DNA from: Ruminococcus flavefaciens AE3010
GTDB lineage: Bacteria; Bacillota; Clostridia; Oscillospirales; Ruminococcaceae
DNA length: 64,000 nt
Direction of reading: 5' to 3'
Assembly (NCBI RefSeq): GCF_000526795.1
Contig: NZ_JAGT01000001.1
Span: 2,834,501-2,898,500, forward strand
A program made the position numbers and the translations under genes. Shown piece by piece: positions 16,274 to 24,783 of this stretch (position 1 is the first letter of the stretch; each line of letters opens with the position of its first letter). A model generated the notes under the pieces. It saw only the letters and a list, made by a program, of their open reading frames with translations. It searched no databases and was not told where the DNA came from.

Positions 16274-17200
16274 TCATTCAAACATAGGTGTGGAGAGGTA
16301 GCGCTCGCCTGTGTCGGGGAGAAGAGCAACGATAGTCTTACCCTTGTTCTCGGGACGCTTTGCAAGCTGTATAGCAGCCCATACTGCTGCACCTGAGGAT
16401 ATACCCACAAGCACGCCCTCTGTTCTTGCGATAGATCTGCCTGTCTCCAGTGCGTCTTCGTTGGAAACGGGGATTATCTCGTCGTATATATCAGTGTTGA
16501 GAGTCTCGGGAACGAAGCCTGCTCCGATACCCTGTATCTTGTGAGGACCTGCTGTGCCCTCGGAGAGTACAGGTGAGCTCTTTGGCTCTACTGCTACTAC
16601 CTTGACATTGGGGTTCTTGGACTTGAGGTAAGCGCCTGTACCGCTGATAGTACCGCCTGTGCCTACGCCTGCAACGAAGATATCGACTTTACCGTCTGTG
16701 TCGTCCCAGATCTCGACGCCTGTGGTCTTTTCGTGGATAGCAGGGTTAGCGGGATTTGTGAACTGTGACGGGATAAAGCTGCCCTTGATCTCCTGAGCCA
16801 GCTCGTCAGCCTTGGCGATAGCGCCCTTCATGCCCTTTGTGCCGTCTGTGAGGACCAGCTCTGCACCGTAAGCCTTCATAAGGTTGCGGCGCTCGATGCT
16901 CATGGTCTCGGGCATTGTGATAATGAGTCTGTAGCCTCTTGAAGCTGCTACGGAAGCAAGACCGATACCTGTATTGCCGCTGGTGGGCTCAATGATAACG
17001 CTGCCCTCCTTGAGAAGTCCCTTAGCCTCTGCGTCATCTATCATAGCCTTTGCTATTCTGTCCTTAACGCTTCCTGCGGGGTTGAAGTACTCCAGCTTAG
17101 CGAGGATAGTAGCTCCCAGCTCATGTACATTTTCAAGGTTTGCAAGCTCCAGAAGCGGAGTACCGCCGATAAGGTCTGTGATCTTCTTATAAGTTTTCAT
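16274..17200 (-). CDS. cysK: Cysteine synthase A (O-acetylserine sulfhydrylase)
   Basis: The 308-residue enzyme joins sulfide and O-acetylserine. The PLP lysine is in [15 protein letters not shown] (near residue 45), the substrate loop is [11 protein letters not shown], and the phosphate loop is [16 protein letters not shown]. Length and motifs are those of a full CysK. An AAAGGAG ribosome site is present. A perfect TTGACA-17-TATAAT promoter and a box shared with the Rrf2 gene lie upstream, so regulation by that protein is likely. Confidence 0.97.
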   Translation of the reverse strand: MKTYKKITDLIGGTPLLELANLENVHELGATILAKLEYFNPAGSVKDRIAKAMIDDAEAKGLLKEGSVIIEPTSGNTGIGLASVAASRGYRLIITMPETMSIERRNLMKAYGAELVLTDGTKGMKGAIAKADELAQEIKGSFIPSQFTNPANPAIHEKTTGVEIWDDTDGKVDIFVAGVGTGGTISGTGAYLKSKNPNVKVVAVEPKSSPVLSEGTAGPHKIQGIGAGFVPETLNTDIYDEIIPVSNEDALETGRSIARTEGVLVGISSGAAVWAAIQLAKRPENKGKTIVALLPDTGERYLSTPMFE

Positions 17201-17325
17201 GATTATGAACTCCTTTTCAATTAATAGAATACGTGTCAGCGAATGAAAAAATGTCAGACGTCAACATCGTTTGAAAACCGATTTTTTCATGATATAGCAC
17301 CTCTTGGATTTTCTCTTCTATATCT

Positions 17326-17376
17326 CCTATATGTTTGGTATGTTTATATTATAACAGCTAAACTTACATTTGTCAA
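17326..17376 (-). promoter_or_regulatory. cysK promoter with Rrf2-type operator box
   Basis: On the minus strand TTGACA (17371-17376) and TATAAT (17348-17353) have a 17-bp spacer. The plus-strand box CCTATATGTTTGGTATGT (17326-17343) lies just downstream of the -10, about where transcription starts, so a bound repressor would block cysK. It matches the box in the Rrf2 gene promoter. Confidence 0.75.
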
Positions 17377-17393
17377 GCCTTTTTTGAAAAAAC

Positions 17394-17426
17394 AAAAAAG
17401 CTTCCGAAAAACGGAAGCTTTTGAGC
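17394..17426 (-). terminator. Terminator of the cohesin-like lipoprotein gene
   Basis: AAAAGCTTCCG / CGGAAGCTTTT with a short A-rich loop; read on the minus strand it ends in a T-run. Confidence 0.85.
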
Positions 17427-17430
17427 TTTT

Positions 17431-18309
17431 TTAGTTGGGCTTTGAGCCTGTCTGAGTTCTTGCGAACTTAGCAAATTCACCTGATGGGTAGATACCCTCG
17501 ACCTCCATAGCGTTTGAATCATAGTATACCCATACCAGCATAGCTGCGAGACCCGGGTTGTTCTTGAGGTTGATGTGGTATGTTACCTCGTCGCCGGCCT
17601 TTGCGGAAACGTTATCGCCGTATGCCACGAAGCCTGTCTCGGAAGAAACGTCCTGATCGTCGATAGTGCCGCCGACCCTGATATTACCCTGTATAACCGA
17701 ATCGGGAGAAACGGACTTTCCTGAGATAGTGGAGAAATCAGGGTTGAATCTTACGGGATAATCCTTATTGGGGATATTGTCCTTGAGCTTGAATACGACC
17801 TCGATGAAGTCGCCGTTGAATACATAGTCGGAATCCTTTGAGATGTCTATCCACATACAGTATCTGCTGTCTGTCTTGCTCTTGTAATCGCTTGAAGCTT
17901 CGGTGGGCTTTGTTACGACCTGAGTAACTACGGCGCCGTTTGCGTCTGTAGCCTTTTCGCCGTTAGCCTCTGTTACCTCAACGATCTCTGTAGCAGGCTG
18001 AGTAGTTGTTTTTGTCTGAGGATCGTCGGAATCAAGGTCGATATCCGTGTCGGGAGGAGTAAGACCTGTGTTTGCGAGATCCGCAGGAGAACCTGTCTGG
18101 AACGGTGTGATAACTACAGCTCCGCTTGCATTCTCGATGTTCTCGAGAGTAGGTCCGTCATTTGCGGAGGACTGTGATGAGGAATTGCTTCCTGCTGATG
18201 TGCCGTTATTTGAGCTGCTTGCGCCCTTCTTTGAACATGAAGCGGCAGATGTAATCGCAACGCAGGCAACTGCTGCCAGCGCAATAGCTTTTTTTCTTAT
18301 ATCAGTCAT
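17431..18309 (-). CDS. Lipoprotein with cohesin-like halves in swapped order
   Basis: The 292-residue product has a lipoprotein signal (TSAASC, Cys25) and a Ser/Asn- and Thr-rich linker to about residue 145. Residues 160-215 (NGDFIEVVFKLKDNIPNKDY to VIQGNIRVGG) look like the second half of a cohesin; compare QLKVKNPEQGKKYPIQI and VTQGYIAIEGG in the ScaE protein. Residues 231-280 (GDNVSAKAGDEVTYHINLKN, WVYYDSNAMEVEGIYPSGEF) look like the first half. The order is thus C-half then N-half. Whether it binds a dockerin is unknown. The start is the ATG at 18309 with AAAGGA 9 bases upstream; the ATG at 18327 has no such site. Confidence 0.7.
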   Translation of the reverse strand: MTDIRKKAIALAAVACVAITSAASCSKKGASSSNNGTSAGSNSSSQSSANDGPTLENIENASGAVVITPFQTGSPADLANTGLTPPDTDIDLDSDDPQTKTTTQPATEIVEVTEANGEKATDANGAVVTQVVTKPTEASSDYKSKTDSRYCMWIDISKDSDYVFNGDFIEVVFKLKDNIPNKDYPVRFNPDFSTISGKSVSPDSVIQGNIRVGGTIDDQDVSSETGFVAYGDNVSAKAGDEVTYHINLKNNPGLAAMLVWVYYDSNAMEVEGIYPSGEFAKFARTQTGSKPN

Positions 18310-18383
18310 AGTTTTGCGTCCTTTCATTGTAAAGGGGTTTTGTTTTCTAATACGAAGCAGTGCACTTCGTTCAGCTTAATTTT

Positions 18384-18412
18384 ATTATACACAAGCAGCA
18401 ATAATTTGTCAA
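18384..18412 (-). promoter_or_regulatory. Promoter of the cohesin-like lipoprotein gene
   Basis: On the minus strand TTGACA (18407-18412) and TATAAT (18384-18389) have a 17-bp spacer. Confidence 0.8.
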
Positions 18413-18572
18413 GCCAAAGACAGAATTGTAATCAATTCTTTGACAAAGGGTCACATTCTTACCACTTTTATTTCACCGTTTTGTCATGTTGCATCAGCGT
18501 AAAACAGGCGTTTTATTGGCAGAATAGTGAAAAAATGACGGTATAATGGCACATATTAGTAAAAATCATGTA

Positions 18573-18601
18573 TTGCAAATAGTGTTTTGACATGATATAA
18601 T
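18573..18601 (+). promoter_or_regulatory. Promoter of the GH5 gene
   Basis: TTGCAA (18573-18578) and TATAAT (18596-18601) have a 17-bp spacer, about 93 bases before the start codon. A second TATAAT at 18542 lies upstream, but its candidate -35 is badly spaced. Confidence 0.6.
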
Positions 18602-18693
18602 GTAAATAAGTGTTTATAAATTTCCGTAACGGAAAAGGGATCGACGATTTTTCTTGATTGAGATTATAAACAATGAGGAAAGGACATTTGGCG

Positions 18694-20745
18694 ATGAAGA
18701 GATCTGCAATAGCGCTGCTGACAGCCGCTGCAATGCTGTTTACAGGTATGTCATGCGCGAAGAAAGGCGGTTCTTCTACAGTGTCTGAGACAGAAATAAA
18801 TACAGACGCGCAAAAGACGACCGCTGTTACCGAGGAGGAAACTACAGAGATGGCGACCGAGCATATAAGCCCAGTTGAGACCGTTTCAGCTACTCTCGGC
18901 TCTCAGATAACCGTAAACAGGACTATCGGACGGGCAGAGGGCAGCAATACGATCAAGTTCCCGCTTGCCGACCTTATTGAGGAGGGCGACAGAGTAACTT
19001 CGTTCACATTTACCGTATATTCGGGTGACGGAGGAAATATTGGCGAGTTCAAGGGCGGCTGCGGTATATCCGTAGACGAAAAATGCCCAGCTGCAACAAA
19101 TAAAGGCTGGTATCAGTCAGGGGATTTCACTGCTCCCACACAGGGAAGCTACGGCGAGATAACATGGAACGTCCCCGAGGAGCTGAAGGACTATATCCAC
19201 GAGGGCGGAGAGGTGCTCTTCGGCTACTGGTGGGGAAACTGCGACAGCCTGAGGATAGAGAACGTTGTATGTAAGTACGACAGGACAAGAGATGTGCCCG
19301 TTGACGGCATGGCTATGGCAAAAGTCGGAAAGTCGGCAAGCTATTCCGACGAGGACAACAGGATACATATCCCTCTCGACTTTATCCCCGAGGGCATGGT
19401 ACCCGAGGTGGTAAACTTCAACCTTAGCACCACGGGAAGCTTCGGAAAGTTTACAGGTGCCTACGGTATAAAATCTTCCGAGGGCGAGTTCCAGTCGGGA
19501 GATGTGTCGGTATTCACAGACAGCTCAGAGCTTCAGCTCACATGGTTCGTGCCCGATAAGGCAAAGGGCTGCATAGCAGAGAACAACGAGCTCCAGCTGG
19601 GCTACTGGTGGAGCGATCAGCCTACAGTGACCGTTGATACGGTGGAAGTGAAATACAGCGTAAGCAGCGGAGATTATCCCTCACCTACAAAGGTGGAGGT
19701 CGCTACCATGGAGCCTACCACAGAGGCGGCTTCGGGCGTAAAGGGATTCAGAAGCGCCGCAGAGATAGTTTCACAGATAAAGGTGGGCTGGAATCTTGGC
19801 AACACCCTTGAAAGCTACAATACAGGAAGATCGGGACTTGATACCGAGACAGGCTGGGAGAACCCCAAGACCACCAAGGATATGATAAAGTCCGTAAAGG
19901 CAGCAGGCTTCAACGCCGTAAGAATTCCCGTAACGTGGTCGGAGCATATGGACGGCACGAACATACAGGCAGAATGGCTTGACAGAGTTCAGGAGGTCGT
20001 TGATTACGCTTACAGCGAGGGCATGTTCGTCATAATCAATATGCATCACGACGACTATATCTGGTTCGACCCGCAGCCGAGCTCCTTCAATGATGACAGT
20101 GCTCGTCTTGCAAAGATATGGGAACAGGTGAGCAAGCGCTTTGCAGACTATGACGACAAGCTTATATTCGAGGGCATGAACGAGCCCCGAACAGTGGGCT
20201 CATCTATGGAATGGATGGGCGGCACAAAGGAAGAACGCAGCACAGTCAGCAAGTACGCAAAGACCTTCGTTGATACGGTCCGTGCAAGCGGCGGCAACAA
20301 TGCCAACAGAACCCTTATAGTCACAACATATGCGGCTTCTGCCGACAGTGTGGCTCTTAACGATATGTCAGTCCCAAGCGGCAAGAACATCGTTCTTTCA
20401 GTGCATTACTACGCACCGTGGAGATTTGCCGAGGGAACCGAGACAGCCTTTACTCCCAGCGGCGAGAGCGAGCTGGAGGGCAAGTTCACAGAGCTCAGAC
20501 AGAAGTTCATTGACAAGGGCATACCTGTTCTCATATGCGAATTCGGCTGCGTTCACGGAGCTGACGAGGCTACAAGAAGCAGGTACTACACCTACTATAT
20601 AAGCGCCGCAAAGAAGCAGGGCATCAAGTGCTTCGTATGGGACAACAGTAAGTTCAGCGGCGATTCGAGCTTCGGCGTGTTCAACAGAAATGAGCTCAAA
20701 TGGGACGGTGATATCCTCAAGGCAATTATGGAGGGTGCTAAGTAA
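18694..20745 (+). CDS. GH5 endoglucanase-type lipoprotein with two tandem carbohydrate-binding-like modules
   Basis: The 683-residue product has a lipoprotein signal (TGMSC, Cys21) and then a Thr/Glu linker. Two related beta-sandwich modules of about 110-130 residues follow, each ending in a GYWW motif (GYWWGNCD, GYWWSDQP). A GH5 domain runs from GWNLGNTLES to the C-terminus, with the acid/base in FEGMNEPR and the nucleophile in PVLICEFG. It should cut beta-1,4-glucans or mannans. There is no dockerin, so the enzyme is membrane-bound rather than cellulosomal. The modules may be CBM80-like, but this was not tested. The start at 18694 has GGAAAGGA 9 bases upstream; the ATG at 18673 has none. 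Translation runs into the next gene through TAATG. Confidence 0.88.
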   Translation: MKRSAIALLTAAAMLFTGMSCAKKGGSSTVSETEINTDAQKTTAVTEEETTEMATEHISPVETVSATLGSQITVNRTIGRAEGSNTIKFPLADLIEEGDRVTSFTFTVYSGDGGNIGEFKGGCGISVDEKCPAATNKGWYQSGDFTAPTQGSYGEITWNVPEELKDYIHEGGEVLFGYWWGNCDSLRIENVVCKYDRTRDVPVDGMAMAKVGKSASYSDEDNRIHIPLDFIPEGMVPEVVNFNLSTTGSFGKFTGAYGIKSSEGEFQSGDVSVFTDSSELQLTWFVPDKAKGCIAENNELQLGYWWSDQPTVTVDTVEVKYSVSSGDYPSPTKVEVATMEPTTEAASGVKGFRSAAEIVSQIKVGWNLGNTLESYNTGRSGLDTETGWENPKTTKDMIKSVKAAGFNAVRIPVTWSEHMDGTNIQAEWLDRVQEVVDYAYSEGMFVIINMHHDDYIWFDPQPSSFNDDSARLAKIWEQVSKRFADYDDKLIFEGMNEPRTVGSSMEWMGGTKEERSTVSKYAKTFVDTVRASGGNNANRTLIVTTYAASADSVALNDMSVPSGKNIVLSVHYYAPWRFAEGTETAFTPSGESELEGKFTELRQKFIDKGIPVLICEFGCVHGADEATRSRYYTYYISAAKKQGIKCFVWDNSKFSGDSSFGVFNRNELKWDGDILKAIMEGAK

Positions 20746-21089
20746 TGAAGCAGAGATGTCCGAACTGTGGAGCAAAAACAGACGGCGAAGAGGTATGCGG
20801 CAAATGCGGCTATACTCTTTATGAAAACGTCTTTGCCGATGTTGCCGAGGAAGTGGACGAGGCTGTCAGCAGAGTGAGCGATTATGAGCTTTCTGCGGTT
20901 CGCCGTGAGTGCGGCACAGCCGAAAAGCTTTCACCGGAAGAGTTTGAGCGGAAATGGTGTGCAGAAAACCATATAGCTCCCGTACATTCAGCGTTCTCCT
21001 TTAGGGGAGCTGTACGGGGAGCAGTCTATGAAAGGCGGCTGAGAAAGGCATATGAGGAGTATCTCCGCAGCATAGGCTATGACATATGA
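20745..21089 (+). CDS. Small zinc-ribbon protein
   Basis: The 114-residue protein starts with a zinc ribbon (CPNCGAKTDGEEVCGKCGY, CxxC-x9-CxxC). A helical, charged region follows with no membrane helix. The function is unknown. Its ATG overlaps the GH5 stop by one base, so it is probably translated by coupling, but a role in cellulose use is not shown. Confidence 0.7.
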   Translation: MKQRCPNCGAKTDGEEVCGKCGYTLYENVFADVAEEVDEAVSRVSDYELSAVRRECGTAEKLSPEEFERKWCAENHIAPVHSAFSFRGAVRGAVYERRLRKAYEEYLRSIGYDI

Positions 21090-21104
21090 GGCATAATTTT
21101 CCAC

Positions 21105-21133
21105 TTGACATAAAAAACAATATATTATATACT
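21105..21133 (+). promoter_or_regulatory. Promoter of the SGNH-dockerin gene
   Basis: TTGACA (21105-21110) and TATACT (21128-21133) have a 17-bp spacer. Confidence 0.8.
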
Positions 21134-21204
21134 ACACATAGCTGCTCGCAGGACGTTTGCTTTTGCGGGCAGCTGATGCAGTAAAGCAAAGGAGAAAAAT
21201 ACAT

Positions 21205-22791
21205 ATGAAGAAATTTGTTTCAATGCTGCTTTCGGCAGCCATAGGACTCACAGCACTTACTTCCGTTTCTGTGGGAGGCTATGAAAAGAAAGCTGCTGCT
21301 GCCGATAAGGGCGGCATGGTGCTTATGGGCGACAGTATCGCTGCGGGCGTTACAAGAAACGGCAAGGTCGAGCATAACTACGGAGAGATATGTGGAGACT
21401 ATCTCGGCTGCAAGGTGAGCAACTACGCTGTTTCGGGACATACCACAAAAGACCTTATCGACGATATCGACAAGCTCACAGCAGAGCAGAAGCAGAACGT
21501 TGCGGACGCTGAGTATATCGTTATCTCTGTGGGCGGCAACGATATAATGAAATATGCAGCAAAGAAGCTTGTAAATTACGCTGTAAAAAAGAACTTCCTC
21601 AACGACGGCTATACAGCAGAGAATATCCCCGAGGAGCCTTCTATCAATGAAATGATGGATATCATAAAGTTCAAGGGCGAGGGCAGTCTTATGGAGTTCG
21701 CTTCAAAGAATTACAGCAATGCGGCTGAGATAAACGCTCAGCTGATGAACGTTGCAACAGACCTGCGCTATGCCGAAAACGGTCACGAGGGCTATATGCA
21801 GAACGTTATCATGCCCAATATAAAAACTGCTGCGGACAAGCTCAAGGCTATCTCACCCAATGCAAAGATCATGGTGCAGAACATCTATCAGCCCGTTCAG
21901 CTTGATCCCGCCTATGTCACAAAGACCTACGGCAGCAATTCAAATTATCCCTTGGTACTCAATACCGTAAGAGCAAGACTTGAAGAAGTTATGGGGACCT
22001 TTGATGAGCAGCTCCGCCTTGTGGACGGCATAGAGGTGGTCGACGTAAAGACTCTCTTCACATCAGGTACTCCTTCCAAGGACGCTCCCGGCAATGCTCA
22101 CTACTTTGTGGATATTCAGACAGGCAAGCTCGGTACAGCAGACGTTCACCCCAACCAGAAGGGTCACATCGCTATAGCAACAGCTATCCTCAGCAATATA
22201 AACAAGCTCCACAACGATAACGGACTTCTCCGCAAGACATTCAACGGTCTCAGCGACAAGGCGAATTATCCTGCTGTTGCACTGGAGGTTTTCAATAAGG
22301 TAGCAGGTGATGAGGCAATAGCTACAACCACAAAGCCTACAACGACTACCACAACTACAACAACTACGACCACAACTGCAAAGCCCACAACTACGACCAC
22401 AACATCGACTACAACAACTACCAAGAAACCCACTACCACAACTACAACTTCAACAGTGACTACTACAAAGCAGATAACAACTACTGCTGCCACAACAACT
22501 ACAGCTCCTAAGTATGCTCTGGGCGATGTGGACAACAACAAGACAATAAACGCTATCGACGCTTCATATATCCTTACGGATTATGCAAAGACCTCAACAA
22601 ATCAGAAGTCTGATTTCACCGAGACTCAGAAGCTTGCAGCAGACGTAAACAAGGACAAAAAGATCAATGCTGTTGACGCTTCCTATGTCCTTACCTACTA
22701 TGCATATTATTCAACAGGCGGCAGAAAGTCACTTGAGGAGTATTTCAATATCAGTACTTCAAGCGGCGACAAAGAGCTGACCGCAGCATAA
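21205..22791 (+). CDS. Secreted SGNH/GDSL hydrolase with Thr-rich linker and dockerin
   Basis: The 528-residue product has a signal peptide (residues 1-30) and an SGNH esterase domain. The nucleophile is in VLMGDSIAAGV, the oxyanion Asn in SVGGND, and the Asp-His pair in DVHPNQKGH. A linker of about 60 mostly Thr residues follows. The C-terminal dockerin has two calcium loops (GDVDNNKTINAIDASYILT and ADVNKDKKINAVDASYVLT). It is probably a cellulosomal carbohydrate esterase removing acetyl groups from hemicellulose or pectin; the substrate is not certain. The start at 21205 follows AAAGGAG; an upstream in-frame ATG lacks a ribosome site. Confidence 0.88.
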   Translation: MKKFVSMLLSAAIGLTALTSVSVGGYEKKAAAADKGGMVLMGDSIAAGVTRNGKVEHNYGEICGDYLGCKVSNYAVSGHTTKDLIDDIDKLTAEQKQNVADAEYIVISVGGNDIMKYAAKKLVNYAVKKNFLNDGYTAENIPEEPSINEMMDIIKFKGEGSLMEFASKNYSNAAEINAQLMNVATDLRYAENGHEGYMQNVIMPNIKTAADKLKAISPNAKIMVQNIYQPVQLDPAYVTKTYGSNSNYPLVLNTVRARLEEVMGTFDEQLRLVDGIEVVDVKTLFTSGTPSKDAPGNAHYFVDIQTGKLGTADVHPNQKGHIAIATAILSNINKLHNDNGLLRKTFNGLSDKANYPAVALEVFNKVAGDEAIATTTKPTTTTTTTTTTTTTAKPTTTTTTSTTTTTKKPTTTTTTSTVTTTKQITTTAATTTTAPKYALGDVDNNKTINAIDASYILTDYAKTSTNQKSDFTETQKLAADVNKDKKINAVDASYVLTYYAYYSTGGRKSLEEYFNISTSSGDKELTAA

Positions 22792-22811
22792 TATTAAGAC
22801 AGCATATATCA

Positions 22812-22838
22812 CAGCGGACAGCTAATCACTGTCCGCTG
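22812..22838 (+). terminator. Stem-loop after the SGNH-dockerin gene
   Basis: CAGCGGACAG / CTGTCCGCTG is a 10-bp perfect stem with a 7-nt loop but only a short T stretch, so termination may be partial. Confidence 0.6.
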
Positions 22839-22857
22839 ATTGTATAGGGAGAAAGTT

Positions 22858-23772
22858 ATGAAAAAGTTGTATTTTGTCGTCAATCTCGTTGCGGGAAAGG
22901 CAGTAATAAATAAAAAACTGGGAAAAATAATAGACGAGTTCGTAAAAGAGGGCTATGAGGTAACTGTCCATACTACCCAGAGCGGCGGCGACGCTGTGGA
23001 GCAGGCTGTATATGCCTGTGAAAACAGCTATGACCTGCTTGTGGTAGCAGGAGGGGACGGTACTCTCAGCCAGTGCTTACAGGGAGTCATGGGCTGCGAA
23101 AAGCGCATACCCATAGGCTATGTGCCTGCGGGCTCTACCAATGATTTCTCCAAGAGTCTCGGCATACCCTCAGACCAGATACGGGCTGCAAGGTTCATCA
23201 CCCACGGCAAGCCTGTGCTCTGTGATGTAGGCGGCTTCAATGACGGGTATTTCTCCTATGTTGCGGCTTTCGGAGCCTTTACCAATATTACCTACGAGAC
23301 CTCCCAGAAGGTCAAGAACGTTTTCGGCCATGCGGCTTATATCGCAGGTGGAGCTGCCCACCTTAACAGCATAAAGGCAAAGCCCATGCGCATAGAGTAT
23401 GACGGCAAGACCATTGAGGGGGAGTTCGTCTACGGCATGGTGACCAATACTGCTTCCGTGGCTGGCATGATAAATATGAAGAACTTTCTCCTTGACGACG
23501 GCATCTTCGAGGTAACTCTCATCAGGAAGCCAAAGAACGCCGCAGAGCTGGGAAAGACTGCCCTTGCCCTGCTGAAAAACGACATGACGGACAAGAATAT
23601 AGTTTTCTTCCGCACCAGCGATGTGACTATAACCAACCTTTCCGACAAGCCGTTTTCGTGGACAAGGGACGGTGAGTACGGCGGCGAGGAAGTTGTCAAT
23701 CATATATGCTGCCACAAAAAGGCAGTACCGTTCATGGTTCGCGGCAAGAGCCGCCTGCCCTTTGAGAAGTGA
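22858..23772 (+). CDS. Diacylglycerol kinase-family lipid kinase (YegS/DagK type)
   Basis: The 304-residue product has the catalytic-domain motifs FVVNLVAGK, VVAGGDGTLSQCLQG and GYVPAGSTNDFSKSLG of the DagK/YegS family, which phosphorylates diacylglycerol or related lipids at the membrane. The start at 22858 follows GGGAGAAAG; a longer reading from 22840 has no ribosome site. It lies six bases before the polymerase delta' gene and is probably co-transcribed with it and ricT-queH. Confidence 0.88.
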   Translation: MKKLYFVVNLVAGKAVINKKLGKIIDEFVKEGYEVTVHTTQSGGDAVEQAVYACENSYDLLVVAGGDGTLSQCLQGVMGCEKRIPIGYVPAGSTNDFSKSLGIPSDQIRAARFITHGKPVLCDVGGFNDGYFSYVAAFGAFTNITYETSQKVKNVFGHAAYIAGGAAHLNSIKAKPMRIEYDGKTIEGEFVYGMVTNTASVAGMINMKNFLLDDGIFEVTLIRKPKNAAELGKTALALLKNDMTDKNIVFFRTSDVTITNLSDKPFSWTRDGEYGGEEVVNHICCHKKAVPFMVRGKSRLPFEK

Positions 23773-23777
23773 GAAAC

Positions 23778-24761
23778 ATGAAGAAGATATACGGAAATAA
23801 ACAGCTTCTTGAAGCCCTTGCAGGCATGAGAGCCAGCGGCAGGACCGCTCATTCGCTGCTCATATGCGGTGAAAAGGGCAGCGGCAGGAAGCTTATCGCT
23901 AAATACTACACACAGGCGCTGATGTGCGAGGCTCCCGTAAACGGCAAGCCCTGCGGAGTATGCAGCGCCTGCAAAAACGTGGAAAAGGATATCCACCCCG
24001 ACGTGATATATCCCGAGAAGTCGGGAAAGCTTGGAAAATTCAGCGTAGAGACTGCCCGTGACATCATTGCGGACGCATACGTGAAGCCCAACAACAGCAG
24101 CGGCTGCAAGGTGTACATCTTTGCGGACTGCCACAACGTTGACCCGAGAACGCAGAACGCCCTGCTGAAGCTTATCGAGGAGCCCCCCGAGTACGCCTAC
24201 TTTATATTCACCTGCGGCTCCAAGTCGGAGTTCCTGCCAACTATCATCTCCCGATGCGTGTGCTTCAGTACAGCTCCCTGCACCGAGGAGGAAGCGGCGG
24301 AGTCCCTTGCTGACAGCGGCTATGCTTCGCAGGATATACAGGCAGCTGTCAGCTGCTTCCACGGGAATATCGGCATGTGCGAGAGCTATATCAACGATGA
24401 GGAGCTTCGCAGGCGTGTGGATTTGACAAAATCCCTCGCCGATAGTATAATAAGGAAAGACGAGTACGCTCTCAGCGTTGGTATGTTCTCCCTCGGACGT
24501 GAGCGAGACGACGTGAGAGAGGTGCTGTCAATGCTTGACAAGCTTGTCCGTGACGCAGCTGTCCTCGGCAAGGACGAGACAGCTCAGACCATAGGCTGCT
24601 TCCGTGAGGGAGCAAGAGCCCTTTCACGCTCGCTTACAGCTTATCAGTCTGCAAGGATGCACTCCCGTATCGAAAAGGCGTGGAGCGCGGTGGAGAGCAA
24701 TGTCAGCATACCGCTGGCGCTTACGGCGCTGGGTGCGGAGATAATGGAAATAGTCGGATAA
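23778..24761 (+). CDS. holB: DNA polymerase III delta' subunit (HolB-type)
   Basis: The 327-residue protein is an AAA+ clamp-loader subunit. It has a P-loop-like GEKGSGRKL, a zinc site (CGVCSACKNVEKDIHPD), the NALLKLIEEPPEYAYFIF region, and the SRC arginine-finger motif in IISRCVCF. The holB-ricT order is the same as holB-yaaT in Bacillus. The start is chosen at the ATG at 23778, since the GTG at 23769 lies within the previous gene. Confidence 0.9.
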   Translation: MKKIYGNKQLLEALAGMRASGRTAHSLLICGEKGSGRKLIAKYYTQALMCEAPVNGKPCGVCSACKNVEKDIHPDVIYPEKSGKLGKFSVETARDIIADAYVKPNNSSGCKVYIFADCHNVDPRTQNALLKLIEEPPEYAYFIFTCGSKSEFLPTIISRCVCFSTAPCTEEEAAESLADSGYASQDIQAAVSCFHGNIGMCESYINDEELRRRVDLTKSLADSIIRKDEYALSVGMFSLGRERDDVREVLSMLDKLVRDAAVLGKDETAQTIGCFREGARALSRSLTAYQSARMHSRIEKAWSAVESNVSIPLALTALGAEIMEIVG

Positions 24762-24783
24762 ACGGCTTTAGATAGGAGTTTCT

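Noticed and set aside
22322..22512. Repetitive ACAACT-type DNA resembling a repeat array or CRISPR
   Set aside because: It is low-complexity Thr-linker coding sequence without unique spacers. The stretches at 1190-1340 and 59450-59545 are the same.
22266..22541. Val-rich minus-strand frame opposite the Thr linker of the SGNH-dockerin gene
   Set aside because: It is only the complement of ACA/ACT Thr codons; the same happens at 59413-59679 and 39830-40168.
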